Assembly (NCBI GenBank): GCA_905160935.1
Contig: CAJHZI010000192.1
Coordinates: forward strand, 493,001-557,000
From: Enchytraeus crypticus
Lineage: Eukaryota > Annelida > Clitellata > Enchytraeida > Enchytraeidae
Reading direction: 5' to 3'
DNA length: 64,000 nt
Shown: piece by piece, positions 1 to 11,699 of the stretch
Position numbering within the stretch: position 1 is the first letter of the stretch
Layout: every line of letters begins with the position of its first letter
The notes under the pieces: generated by a model
Seen by the model: the letters and a program-made list of their open reading frames with translations, nothing else
Database searches by the model: none
What the model was told of the DNA's origin: nothing
Position numbers and translations under genes: made by a program

Positions 1-1006
1 ATAAACGTCGAGGCAATAACTATAACAAAACTACAACCAAAGTATATATATATATATAAGAGAGTGCAGCCAAACTAAAGGCTACACTAACTGTTTATTT
101 TATCTGCATCGCATTATTGATGCAATTTTAACAGGCCACGCAAAATGATCTATTCAATATACAACTGCCGAATATAGGTCACAGCAACGTTACGCTGCAA
201 ATGCATATTTTATATTCTCATAACATCCTGCAAGAACAACTGTAGCGATATCCCAGTTTAGCTGAAGTACATAACAAGAGAATGAAATATTTAGAAGCTA
301 ATACACACATAAACCCGCCTCGTAAATTCGGTTCGACTGATATCCGGACAAACCGTACTACTGCAGTTTTGCTATAACGAGATATCAAATAAAGACAACG
401 AACGTTCGTGGATTTACACAATGTCAAATATTTGCTACAAAGTACCGCGTTAAAGCAACAATATAGCAAAGAAATATTTAACGGAAAAATATAAATTATT
501 ACCGGGCTATCTATGAACATGCATTATACACAATTTACATGATCAACTGTGCATACTAAGAATAGGCATTAGCCTATATCCAAAATTACAAGTAAATAAT
601 GCAATTATATAGTAAACAAGCTTACACAGTAATTACACAGTAAACAATTACACAGTTCACGTTAGCTGTACGCAAACAGAGATATACAAAAACTGACAGA
701 TATATCATAACAATATTAAGACGTTCAAGCAATCGTACAATGGAAACAACATCAGGAAAAGTAGCCAGAACTTTATCTTTGACTAAAAATAATAGCAACA
801 ACAATTATAGCGATACTGTCGTCCAAGACAGCATCGAGCACCATTAAGACAACTCCAAGCCGATGAGCAAAAAGAAGGTAAAAAAGGTGCAAGTTCCAAA
901 ATACCGAAAACCAGACCAAAGATAAAGGAAATTAATGAAATTAAATATATAGTATCCAAGCAAGACATAGGCAGTCATGGTTTTTCAGCGACAAGAGATC
1001 TAGTAC
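1..1006. other. AT-rich stretch left of the SINE, no gene recognised
   Basis: Mostly low-complexity AT-rich DNA with a short (TA)n tract near 44-57. The MXD-like gene should continue through here on the minus strand, because its last visible exon ends in mid-codon at 1178. I looked for a phase-compatible exon coding the acidic tail typical of MXD proteins and did not find a convincing one. The terminal exon is therefore probably beyond the window. Confidence 0.5.
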
Positions 1007-1144
1007 TGGCTGGAGCCAGTGGCGAAGTCGGTAAGATACTCGACCGCGGATCAGTATGTGCGGGGTTCAAATCCTGGGCTCGCCCGTCACTGACATCGCT
1101 TTAGAGTGAGGAAACTAACGATAACCTTAGCTTTACCAGCTTTA
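1007..1144 (+). mobile_element. SINE-A copy 1 (tRNA-derived, full length)
   Basis: This copy has a tRNA-like head with RNA polymerase III promoter boxes: an A box around 1019-1031 (TGGCGAAGTCGG) and a B box at 1064-1074 (GGTTCAAATCC). A conserved body follows (CCGTCACTGACATCGCTTT, then GAGTGAGGAAACT) and the copy ends GCTTTACCAGCTTT. The same string recurs about ten times in the window on both strands. It lies in the MXD-like gene just past the donor of exon 5, in antisense orientation to the gene. Confidence 0.8.
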
Positions 1145-1177
1145 GTAAATCTAATGTGTGTCTAGAACACAGTTTAC

Positions 1178-1367
1178 CTGTCTCTGACGTAGGAGATATG
1201 GAGACGTTTGACGATCCACTCGACTCGCTGTATGTTCTCCGGTAACTCGACCACGATTCCTCCTCTCGCTGTTTCTCAGCACGCGCAAGCCTTTCCTTCA
1301 GAGCCGCCAACTTCCTCGTCTCCGCTTCCTTCTCACTTAAATACGTCGCGCCCTCTGCGTGCAGGCT
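1178..1367 (-). CDS. MXD: MXD-like exon 5: leucine zipper and Ser-rich segment
   Basis: Read on the minus strand, this 190-nt exon starts after the acceptor CTTGTAG and ends at the donor CAG|GTAAAC. It encodes residues 114-176 plus the first base of codon 177. Joined to exon 4 in phase 0, it continues helix 2 into a zipper with no gap relative to vertebrate MXD1: ILSL at 112-115 falls on IKKL, and LKERL falls on LKRQL. A Glu/Lys-rich coiled coil (KEAETRKLAALKERLARAEK) is followed by YRRTYSESSGSS. That Ser-rich stretch matches in layout the RMDSIGS-type stretch after the zipper in MXD proteins. The family usually ends 40-60 residues later in an acidic tail, which is not seen here. The assignment rests on phase, position and pattern; this exon alone would be called only a coiled coil. 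Confidence 0.85.
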
Positions 1368-1685
1368 CTACAAGCAGATATAAATAAATACATAAGTTTG
1401 TGTTTCGTTCTTTTATAATTAAATAAATAATTTTGCGCGTTCGTGGCACACTGGCGAATGCGGCCTCCCAGAGCGTAGAGTAATTATTTTAAACATTTCC
1501 TTTTCATCTTTCTTTTAATTAAATACAAGTAGTTCTTCCATCTTATTCTTTTAGCCAAGGGCAAAAAAATAAATAAATAGATAATAAACAAGAATGAATC
1601 ACAACTCTTGTATTTCCTGCATAATTCAAAACACAATAGGATCTCTCGATAATTTTCTAAGTAAAAATCTAACGACAGAGCTTAA

Positions 1686-1746
1686 CGTCCAGCAGCGAAA
1701 GTGTACAGACAGAGACCGTCTGGCGGGCTTCGAATCCTGAGCTAGG
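1686..1746 (+). repeat. tRNA-like remnant
   Basis: The B-box-like string GGCTTCGAATCC is followed by TGAGC. It is preceded at the usual distance by a weak A-box-like region. It resembles SINE heads elsewhere in the window but has no recognisable body. A decayed SINE head is the best guess. Confidence 0.3.
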
Positions 1747-2241
1747 AAGTTCTAGAGCAAATAAAAAAATAAACCAATATACGCCCGTAAAAGCGCACAT
1801 AAAGAAAAATACAAAATCGTGTATATAATAGGATAGGAACTAGGAACCTATATATTATAAAGGAAATGCAAAACGATTTCCTCGCTCAATATGAGTATTT
1901 AAAGACCATTCAGAATGTAGGCTATCATGGTTTTTCACACTGACGAGTCAATGATATTGTTAAGGTTAATAATTAGAACCACTACCTGCAGCAAAATTTA
2001 ACAACTTTAAAGTTAAATTTGAACAAAAGTGTTTAGCATAGTTATTTAGAATAATATGTGGGTCCCGTGATATAAACTCTTTACAAGCTCGAAATTTTAA
2101 TTCAAGCTCCTCCCACTGCTGATAGCGTTTTCAGAAGCCGAATGTGATTATTCAATTTTTTCAAAATTCTAGGGATCGCTTTTGCTAGGATCGCTAATTT
2201 AATATTTTTAAATATAACTGTTTATTGTCCTATCCCTACAC

Positions 2242-2760
2242 CACGTGTGAAGATATTCCTTCGAAACATCCTGACGTAATTTTTAATTTTTGAAACAACC
2301 AATTTTCACAATTTTCAACGCCAGATAAGTCTAGACAATAGAGAAACAATTCCTCAATGAAATCCAGAATTAAGAGAAATCAAAACGTTTTCTCTATCAC
2401 GCATAATTAAAATAATAGGCATAAATACAAATAAAGAACTCGGTAGTAATTTAACTCTTTGCTGTGCTCTTATACTTTCGTGGATTCACCGTGAATCGAA
2501 TCACGATGCCCTCTTAACCTGCGGTTGTTTATCTAAAGTGCGCTAAAAGGTGAGTTATATTTACATGTGAGCGGAGGTTCATCTGAAATAATTGAGAAGT
2601 TCTGGCGTCAGTCAGTCAACAGTCGACTTGATCTGACTCAGCCTCCGCAGATAAGAACTTTAAATTCTTCAAAACAGAGCTAAGCTGAACCGCTTAGTTC
2701 TTTCAGAGGATTCAGAAGGTATTTATTTAGCTCAAGCACGTGTAGGTACATGACACGTGC
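2242..2760. promoter_or_regulatory. Cluster of three CACGTG E-boxes, two in an inverted repeat
   Basis: CACGTG occurs at 2242-2247, 2737-2742 and 2754-2759. The last two sit in perfect 8-bp inverted arms, GCACGTGT (2736-2743) and ACACGTGC (2753-2760), separated by 9 bp. CACGTG is the class-B E-box bound by MYC/MAX and MXD/MAX dimers. This lies inside the MXD-like gene. Function is inferred only. Confidence 0.4.
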
Positions 2761-4154
2761 AGAGAACGTAGTACTGTTAATTGAATAAATTATAATAAAT
2801 TAATTAAATTATTCGCGCAAACAGTAATGCTAATAAAGCTTAGAGTTGAGGCTCAATTGAGATGCTTAGGTTACAGGCAACTTGTTAAATTTGAGTTATT
2901 TACTCACGTTTCAAGATAGAGTTTACACAATAAAAATGCAACTGTAATGTTGTATTTGTAATCTAACGTTGGCACAGTACGGCCTCGGCAATTACATCTC
3001 AGACATTTGTCAGACGGTAAGGTCGCCGACATCACTCAATTAATTCTTATCGAACAATATTTCGATTATCGCACTTTTGATATGACATAATAATCAAATT
3101 CGATCAATTATTTACAATTATTGAATATCAATCAATTTTCGCATGCTTCATTGCTTTCTTGAGCAGCAATCAACCACTTTGTACTGTTAACATTTTAATC
3201 AACCCGCGAAAAAATGCAGTTAAAGCCACGTTCTAGATTCTGCACTCTATCGTAGACTCGTTCAGGAAACTATTTCTCAACACTAGCATTTATTAAGCGT
3301 TTGAAACAAATGGCTTAAAGGTAAACAATACACTTTAACTAAATTAAAATCGTCAAATAAACTACGACATAAAAAACCCGTAAATTGAAATAAACGTTCA
3401 GGTATCTAAACCGAATTAAATGCTCGGAATTATTATACAAGCTGAAGGAGGTACTTTACTTCTAAGCAACTTATTCAACTTACGCTAATACGTAAATCTC
3501 TGACAAAAAACAATAAAGTCAAATATATGATATTCGAATGCTGTTATGCTTTGTTTCTTATCTAGTCCCCCCGTGTCGACCATGAATAGGGAGGACACAC
3601 AGAACGCGAAATGGAACTTTTTAAAGCTTTGTTTAAAACTATAAACCAGTCAATGCAGGTTGACATCAGCTGGATGATTAACTACTCTATTATTAATGAA
3701 GCGCACTTGATATCGAGTTGTAGCAGGCTGAATGCAAAGTGTCCATAAATTTAAATTTTCCATACTACAGTAGTTAGTCGGAAAGATGAGGATGATTAAT
3801 ACAGTAGTTACTAGTTAGTATAAATTATACTCAAGATCTAGAACAAAATTGCAAGAACGCCAGCACTTTGCAGAGGATTGCATTATTCAACACATGCTGG
3901 AAGTATTTATGTGCAATTATTTTAGAAAATTTTAACAGGAATTTTATACAGAGTTTCTTTATATCAAACTCTGCAGCCTTTTAGCAGAATCAGCTGATTC
4001 AGTAATTCTTACATTTTGTCTCGATTTACTATAACAAAGTATACAGCACTCTGATAGATAATACACTAATAAAAATTGATAATTGATAAAATAAAGAACA
4101 ATGTTATCGCTATGTAAATTTATATACATTACACGTCACTATTACATGTCACTT

Positions 4155-4273
4155 GACGGCGGGATTAGCGCACTTGATTTAGTTGCGCGTCAATTATCGA
4201 AGTTAAGCTGCATCGACCTCGGTTAGTACTTTGTGGGTAACCACCTTGGAAGACCGAGTGTTGGTAAAAGCTT
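4155..4273 (+). repeat. 5S rRNA-like sequence (head of a 5S-derived SINE)
   Basis: The 3' half matches 5S rRNA well. GAAGTTAAGC at 4199-4208 corresponds to the 5S A box. GGTTAGTACTT follows near 4220, and then CCACCTTGGAAGACCGAGTGTTGG in the C-box region. The 5' half is more diverged. These are the internal promoter elements used by TFIIIA and polymerase III. Several bases differ from any 5S consensus I know, and the sequence runs on into a repeat tail rather than a T-run. It is therefore read as a SINE head or pseudogene, not a working 5S gene. Confidence 0.75.
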
Positions 4274-4438
4274 AGGAAGAAAAAAATCCCAGGGTGATAG
4301 AAGATTATTCTTAATTCCGCGCCGGCTGCAATTGATGCGCCATCAAAAGGCAACGATTACTAATAACCACGGAAAGGAAGGAGAAAATGGGTCTTAAACA
4401 AGCATCTGTACTTCCTGATCCAGTGTGTCGTTATGTTA
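4274..4438 (+). mobile_element. Body and tail of the 5S-headed SINE
   Basis: This continues directly from the 5S-like head. The last part (4344-4438, from AAAGGCAACGATTACTAATA to GTTATGTT) recurs at 11607-11699 with roughly ten to fifteen changes in about 93 bp. In that second place no 5S head precedes it. A shared tail behind a polymerase III-type head is the usual SINE layout. Confidence 0.65.
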
Positions 4439-6262
4439 TGTTATGTATTAAGGTAACAGTTAATATGTGCATAAAAAGCAAAGAAAATAATATAAAAGAA
4501 ACATGACCGTTCATCATATCTCGAGTTATTACTTTTATTGAAATACGATACAATTAACATTATAATACAATAAATCTGTGACCGCTGGCTGGTTCCCAAT
4601 GAAGCGATAAATTCAGATGCATCGCAGAAACTCGCTCTACATTAACTTCTGCGATAAATCTGTTGGCAATCTATTCGCCCCATAAGCAGAATTGAATCGA
4701 TTGGCCGGCATCCAAGAGGTAACAGTAGCCGAGTGATAAATCGAATAAACAATAAAAATGCTAAAAGCGCCCACTTAAATGACATAGCACAAGACGTGTT
4801 CAATTATTGTCATACGTAAAATGTGCAAAAATAATTAGCAATACAATTAATTTGATTTTTTTAACATGACAAAATCGAGCAAATTTAAACTGATGAAAAA
4901 TAGCGATGGCATATTGCACAATTATGCAAGGCCCATTAGGCCTATACAATATATAAACATGAATGTTTAGGTTCAAAGACAATACGCAAGTGAGAAGTTC
5001 TATATTTAGGCAGAGTTGCCAGCATTGGCAGCTTGATTACACATTAAAATTGATCATAGTAAGAATATTTTATTGCTTAACCTGAAGTAAGCGGTAAACC
5101 ACATAAGTAAACTTCAACCATGCAGAGATGAATAATGTGCCTTCTCAAACATCTAGAATTCAGCAACTGCTTTTCTTTGTCTTAAGCACCTCTACTTTAA
5201 CTTCAATTACTTCATGATATTAGCACATTTCAAAGACTCAGTACTGTTGCCAACAGGAGGCAGTGAAAGAAAGAGTGCTTTTACTAGCAATTAAATAACG
5301 GTCCGACTTAATCTCTAAATATAGCCAACACCTAACACAACCGCAATCCTATTGAAATTCCCAATCCTAACACTAGGATATCCCTATATATCAACTTATT
5401 TCTGGTAAAGAAATATTGAGAAACGTAAAATTGTAAATTAAATATTAGAAGAGACCGATGTTTAATGGATCCAGTCAATTTGGCGCATATGGGACCGATA
5501 AGAAGTGTCAGTGCACATGTATAGCACAACTGAACATTTGTCCGTCATATCCATTCCGTAAGAAGATGAAGATGATGGAGATCGTGGTCATATGTTGTGA
5601 ATACTTCAGTCAGAACTATGTAGATGCATAGTGACAGAAACCTCCTGACACTTGACAAATTTCTTCACTTGCAGAAATATTTTCATTCCACACATATCAT
5701 ATTCCATGTGTTTCAGCAACCCGTCAACTAAACTGAACTAGCGTGCACTATCAAGCAAAGTCCAGCCAATCAATTCCACGCCGGTATTAAAATTATCCAT
5801 CTTAAAACAGAACGAATTTAACTCTAATAATATTTAGAAATAAATTTTTGTTTAGATTTTTTAATTATTACATTTTCATCATTTCATATTAGCTTGAATA
5901 GTCATGGATTAAGTGATGAAATAATACATTGATTTAAATGTTAAGTGCACTCCATCATCATCTTTACTCATTTGGAAGTCTTAACCACTTTTTACTTTGA
6001 CGATCACGGTCTTAAAATTCACCACATCAGTAGTGTATGCCGCATCTCTAGTGATACGATTAATTTCATGTAAATCCAATCAATCAATCAATCCAACCAT
6101 CTACGTGCTCAACTTTAATTGATACAAACTTCATTATGAGAATGCTATATAAAAACTCTTATTAAGTCTTTTTTCAATCTGCACATTGTTTATTGCTTTC
6201 TGTTTTGCTATTTGTATATATGTAAGTTTTCTGCGGTATGTCAGATTTCATGTAATAAACGA

Positions 6263-6341
6263 ATATATATATATATATATAATATATATATATATATATG
6301 CCTATATATACAATATATAGGCATATATATAGTCATATAGG

Positions 6342-6380
<39 letters not shown>

Positions 6381-6412
6381 TAATATATCTATATATATAT
6401 ATATATATACAT
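6263..6412. repeat. (TA)n microsatellite block with internal palindromes
   Basis: Long runs of TA are broken by short inserts such as GCCTATATAT and GGCATATATA, which are inverted with respect to each other. The block lies in intron 4 of the MXD-like gene. The open frame across it is made only of Tyr-Ile repeats and is not a gene. Confidence 0.9.
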
Positions 6413-8844
6413 TAATTAAGAGTCCTTTTCGAGGCAATTCTCAGTTTTCTTCTTTGTATTTTTTCCATGCGTTCTCATAAAATTTCTCCGCCTTTTAAAA
6501 CTTTCACATCAAGAGTTTCCAAGTGTGTTATGTGCTATGGAATGGAGATATGGTCATAAATACAACCACACTTCGATTCATCAGTTTCTCTGTTTTGTCT
6601 CATAGGCAAAGGAAAACTATTCAATTAATCACTCACACTGACAGCTAACTTTAGGTACTAGTATTTTTTAGAACATAATTTTCAGCATGAGCATAACACG
6701 CCGAATTAAACCTCTTCAATACTGGAATAAATGTAATAACATACAATATGGTAGCACGATATAAACATCTACTTTATTCCTCTTACCAAAGAAGAGCGAG
6801 AACAAGTTAGAAATTTTAAAAAGAAATCTCTGCCTTGGGACACTATGGGAGAAAAAAGAACACAGCCCATGCGGATGATCATAAAATTCATAGTAAAAAA
6901 TAATCTTGCGTTTAGTATTGCAACAGCAGAAGTCATTTAGCGAACGAAAGATTAATGAGAACTACAGATCATTGGCACTTGCAAAGTTTTACGAAAGTAG
7001 TCGAACCGTTGAAACTCATTGCGGTTTGATAAAGTTCAGTAGTTCCTTATCAGAAAACTTGTTTTATATCTCAAACCAGGCATGACTTGGTTTTGTCGAT
7101 ACGAACGCTTCAAGCGCGATAAGCTTCTATCGGAGAAAGCTGGAATATTAAATAACACGTGGCAATGATCTTTCGTTATAGAATCCATTAATCTAAAACT
7201 TCAGCACAGAAGAACTTGTAAATAAAAACCTACGAATCTACAAATCACAGCAACTGATAAAGGCCTATTATAAGATGGAGTGGAGTATAAGGGTCCCTTC
7301 GAATTTCCTTCTGCTGTTGATCCTAAATAAAAGTTACAGTAAGGGGATGAATTGATCAATCCCAGTCCATTAAAACGTCATATATAATAAGTTAACAATA
7401 TAGTCTTTCCTAGTATACGTGTACTGCGGTTAAGATTTTAGTTACTAAGAGTTTCTGTTAACATTGTGTGGCTTCATAGAGCGGACCCAATACTAATCTA
7501 TTTTTACAGTAAGCTCAATGTAATAAGAACGAATTAGCGTTTTCAAAGCTTAACAATGAATATAGTACAAAACCTTCCTCTTTAATGCGCCGTTATATCC
7601 CATTTTAAAGGTCGAACATCAAAATGTGTACTTTTAACCTAAATTTAATAAAAAGAAAGTTGATGATGCCATACAAACCATACAAACTATACTAGTTACT
7701 CTAGTGCCAAACATAGATATCTTTAATATCCAATTCTGATTATCAAACATACTTACTAAATTTTTATTGTACAACTATGTTAACTATTCATCCATTTCTA
7801 TCCACCTCATTCTGTTTATTCTAAATTTGACGAATACAGTCAGAAAACAAATGCCATATATCACCGTCGAGCTCTGGCAGCAATAGATAGAGAAAAATAC
7901 TTTCGTGCTGTCAGAACTAATGCAAAAATCTACCCATAGCAAAGATTTACAGCGAGGGCCAGGTCGAAGCAGAACTGCTTGTTTACTATAAGAGTCCAAA
8001 AATATCTGTACATAACGCAACAACATAATAGATGCGATTCTTCCAAGAAAAAATTACCTGTAAAACCCGATTTCATTGTAAATTCTTTTTTTCCCGAATA
8101 TAAATATCTTGCAGTATTTTTAAAATCTACCATATTCTGCTAAGGTTTGAAATATAATCAGCACATAGAATAGTTCTGAAACCACTGACCTAAAATATAA
8201 TGTACAAATATTAGAAGAAGAACGTAGAAGCATTCATTATAAACTTCTGGTTTAAATTTTAAAGCAAAAAGGGCTAAAACATATTCAACGTTCATTTCTC
8301 GCCTCAAAAGCCTGTCAGCAAGGGGGCTCACTGTATTTTATCCCAGCACCTACTGATCCACAGCCGGACAACTTGTCAACCTGTCACCGGCTCAAACAAA
8401 CTTAATGATAAAATCTGATAGATTTTAAGATAAAAAGGTAACAGCTGTTGCAGATATCTAATGTCCAACCATCGCTCGAGCGTTCTTGTAGTTTACAATT
8501 CTATTATCATTAATTAATTAAGCGGGACCGCAGTGTGTACAAAGTGATCGTCTGAAACCAAGTGATAGCTTAGGATGCTGCTAATTTTAAAGAAGGTTCC
8601 TTTAAATTTTATCTCATTCCATTCAGCAGTGACCCTCACATGTTAGTCAAGCATTTGACTAATAGCACATTGCGTCATAAGTTAATAAATAAATAATAAT
8701 AGTGAACCTTTATATACCAACAAATGAAGATTTATATTTGGATATGTCAGGGAATCATGGGCAGCAAAGAGCATCTACTGAATAGAAAAGCTTCTACCGA
8801 TTCAGAATTTAATCCACTAAAGGACCCGCGCTAACCAGAACATC

Positions 8845-8960
8845 ATCACCATCATCTTCTTTTAATCCCTGTTTTACTAGGGTCGGGATATGAATAGACC
8901 TTCTCCACTCCTCTGTTGTCTCATAACATATCATCAGTCATCCCATATAAGCTCTTCATA
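8845..8960 (+). mobile_element. SINE-like repeat E, copy 1
   Basis: A CATCATCACC run is followed by TTTTAATCCCTGTTTTACTAGGGTCGGGATATGAATAGACC. The same arrangement (CATCATCAT, AATCCCAGTTTAACCAGGG) appears at 15963-16025 and in reverse at 35735-35835. It is a dispersed repeat with no coding capacity. A SINE body is likely. Confidence 0.5.
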
Positions 8961-9044
8961 TGTTTAATAACATTTTGTAGCAATTTCTGGAGCCTACACG
9001 CTCACCAACCGAATGCCCATTCTGACATGGGTTTAGAACTTAGT

Positions 9045-9125
9045 GATTTAGTCGCCTTCTATGACACGGGCAGTCACCGGTTGGTCTATTCTTCAAGCAG
9101 CCCGGACAAAACCGGAACAAAATGC
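9045..9125 (+). mobile_element. SINE-like repeat F (AGTCGCC..ACGACA domain), copy 1
   Basis: This copy holds TTTAGTCGCCTTCTATGACACG, then TTGGTCTATTCTTCA and AGCCCGGACA. Related strings occur at 13340-13440, 15610-15725, 58365-58475 and 60545-60605. The core resembles a domain widespread in invertebrate SINEs. I cannot name the superfamily with certainty. Confidence 0.5.
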
Positions 9126-9857
9126 ATAAAATTAATTTTCGTCCACAAAACTTTGCAGTGAGAGAAACCGAGACCCGGATGAAGAGAGAATCGATCATGG
9201 ATCAGTAGAATTATCGCCTCGGGCACATGGATAGCATGAAAGTCAATCAACTGCCGAAAACGGAACCCTTTTGCTCCAGTATCCAATCAATTTTATTTTA
9301 GATGGCTGCAAACTGGACGACTAAAATACAATTACTTTCTAAACAATGGATCGAATAATTGTAATTTGATATTTAATAATTCTAAACGAAATAATGATGA
9401 TAGATGACGATGACGATGGTGATGATAGATTCATACAGTGTTTGATGGCAACACATTAACGTCAGGCTATTTTAAAGCTCTAGTCCTATTTAAACTCATA
9501 CTGGAATCGCTACGGGGCCAGAAGTTTATTTTAGTAACTCTGACAAAAGAAGGTTTAAATGATTATTTGCCATTTCCAAAATTACTGTTCGTCTCATTAA
9601 CTACTGAAACTTCACAGTAGGATTAAAAAAATAACTAGCCAGTTTCATTAATAAAAAGAAGTACAGTACTAATAGTGCCGTAAGCTACAAATGTCGAAAG
9701 AGGCGACTAATCCGAAAAGACTATTAAATTAAATTCGACTTTTAAAGTCAAAAAGCAATTCGGCAATTTACTGGCCAGCAAAGTGCTTTACTGCGAAATA
9801 AAGCGGACAACGAGCATGAATTGGACCTGCCATGTGGCTAACAGAACACAGACAGAG

Positions 9858-9943
9858 TGAGAGAGAGAGAGAGAGAGTGAGAGTGTGTGTCTGAGAGAGA
9901 GTAATAGAGTTAAACAGTGAGAGAGAGATAGAGGGTAATAGAG

Positions 9944-9996
<53 letters not shown>

Positions 9997-10022
9997 AGTG
10001 AGAGAAGAGAGAGAGAGAGTGA
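9858..10022. repeat. (GA)n microsatellite
   Basis: Imperfect GA repeats, with a nearly pure core near 9950-9995. The open frame on the minus strand here is Leu-Ser repeats caused by the array. Located in intron 4 of the MXD-like gene. Confidence 0.95.
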
Positions 10023-10811
10023 GTGAGCTGATGCTAGTGCATTATTCACACAAGGCTCGCCCCTATTATCTTCACTATCAATGGCAACACCACTCAAGAA
10101 AACCTCTCCTGGTCACAAAATCTCATCCAAGCAGTTGGATCATTGAAAAATAGTCAATCGTTCACATTTAACTTCCTTATTGAACAAAAAAGTTGCTTTT
10201 AAATCTATTCAAATGTCACAACATTTAACATTTAAAGATTGATATTTAACGTCCGCCTATTTGAGGTCAGTAAACGAAACAATGCCGATAATTTTCCAGA
10301 ATAAACACCACCATTATAAAAATATTTTAAACTAATAGGTAAGTACCTAGCGTTAGTTTGAGAATAATAATACCAAACTTGACTAAATATCATAATCCAT
10401 ATTCTCAAGTAGAAGTATCTCACTGATATAATAATAGACTAAATCTGTGTTGTGTCGAGCTACAGTAGTAGACCAACCGTTTACTTTACCTACAACTAAA
10501 CAATAATTGCAAAAGATATAGAAATGCTACTTCAGAAGCCATTTGTCTCAAGTACAGGCTACATTGAAGTGTAGACAAAAAGTATATTATCATAGGCGTA
10601 TGGATCAACTGATTGGTCTAAAGATCGATCTTGATTAAATGGCATGAAAGAAGATTGATTAAAAATATTACACATAAATCTGCCATTCGACACCTCAGTA
10701 AACAAAACTACAAAAGTAAATACTAAATAAATCTATATATAAATAGCAAAATATTTAAATATTGTATCGCACAAATGAGAGAGATAATTGCAGAGATAAT
10801 TTCTAGATGAA

Positions 10812-10982
10812 CTAATCATCACAGGGGCAGTCACGTGGACTCATCAAGTCACGCTGATTGTCTACAAATGGCCTCCGCTTCCATTTCCCATCTATTTCCA
10901 GTACCTCGCTCCAGAGTCCATTGTCACCGATAACAGTTACTCTCAATCGATTTTTAAAGAACCGCAGAGTGATATCTTTGTG
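10812..10982 (-). CDS. Unassigned coding-like fragment in intron 4
   Basis: An open stretch of 56 codons ends in TAG at 10814-10812. Its composition is richer in GC than its surroundings and its residues look protein-like (for example GLWSEVLEIDGKWKRRPF). I do not recognise it. A strong acceptor-like site (polypyrimidine then CAG) lies about 70 bp upstream, but a stop intervenes in this frame. The plus strand is also open here and reads YLAPESIV after an acceptor-like TTTCCAG, so neither strand is proven. It could be an exon, an old gene fragment or chance. Confidence 0.25.
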   Translation of the reverse strand, partial: HKDITLRFFKNRLRVTVIGDNGLWSEVLEIDGKWKRRPFVDNQRDLMSPRDCPCDD

Positions 10983-11606
10983 TTAGTCTCTTCGGGTTTG
11001 AATGGCTGTTAAAAACTACTGAAGGGGAAAAGAGAAGAAGTATGCATTTAACTTTTGCTGCGAATTTTTTAAATAAAAACTTCAAACATCGGGAATCATC
11101 TTCAGCATTTGCAAAGGTTGACGACGATAAATAAATGAGGAAAAATACTACATATTTAAAATCATAAATGAATTTCTAAAAGTCAATTGTTATCACAATA
11201 TAAGCATCCGTTGTTTAATGTCACAAGTAGGTTGTGGAATGACATATTAATTTCTGTAAGTATAAAATTATTAAACAAGATAGAAAAAAATAAAGGTTCG
11301 TTCATTATCGGTATTCTCTTTTAGTACTTTCTCCGTAAAAATAAAATGTGACTGATGAGATCTTTCAAAACTGAGGTAAGTTCAACATCTGATGTTTAAG
11401 AGTTAAACTGCATCTTAATAATGAATGATACGCTAGATTGTCGCCTAAAAACTTGCAATAAGTCACGATCACTCAAGGTTCACTAAGAAGAGACTGAATG
11501 ATGTCTATCCCACCGCTCTATCCCACCGCTCACAGCCATTGGGTTTCAATCCATGAAATAGTCTTAATCAAATATTCAACAAATTAATCATACACGGATA
11601 AGAATT

Positions 11607-11699
11607 TAAAGGCAACGATTACTAATAATTACGGAGAGGAAAGAGAAAATGGCCTTAAACAAGCATCTGTGCTTCCTGACCCAGTGTGCCGTTATGTTT
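11607..11699 (+). mobile_element. Second copy of the 5S-SINE tail
   Basis: Matches 4344-4438 along its whole length. The sequence in front of it (from 11500) is unrelated to 5S RNA. This suggests either that the tail belongs to several SINE types or that this copy is 5'-truncated. Confidence 0.65.

Noticed and set aside
622-804. Possible next MXD exon after the acceptor-like TTTTTAG
   Set aside because: It is open in the right phase but is hydrophobic and lacks the acidic MXD tail pattern; no supporting donor or polyadenylation context.
4155-4273. Functional 5S rRNA gene
   Set aside because: The 5' half is diverged, no T-run terminator follows, and a repeat tail is attached. A SINE head or pseudogene explains it better.
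10835-10860. Hammerhead-ribozyme-like TGATGAGTCC on the minus strand
   Set aside because: The core reads TTGATGA, not CTGATGA, and no CGAAAC follows at the needed distance. CTGATGAG strings at 11352, 13987 and 23596 also lack the partner motif.
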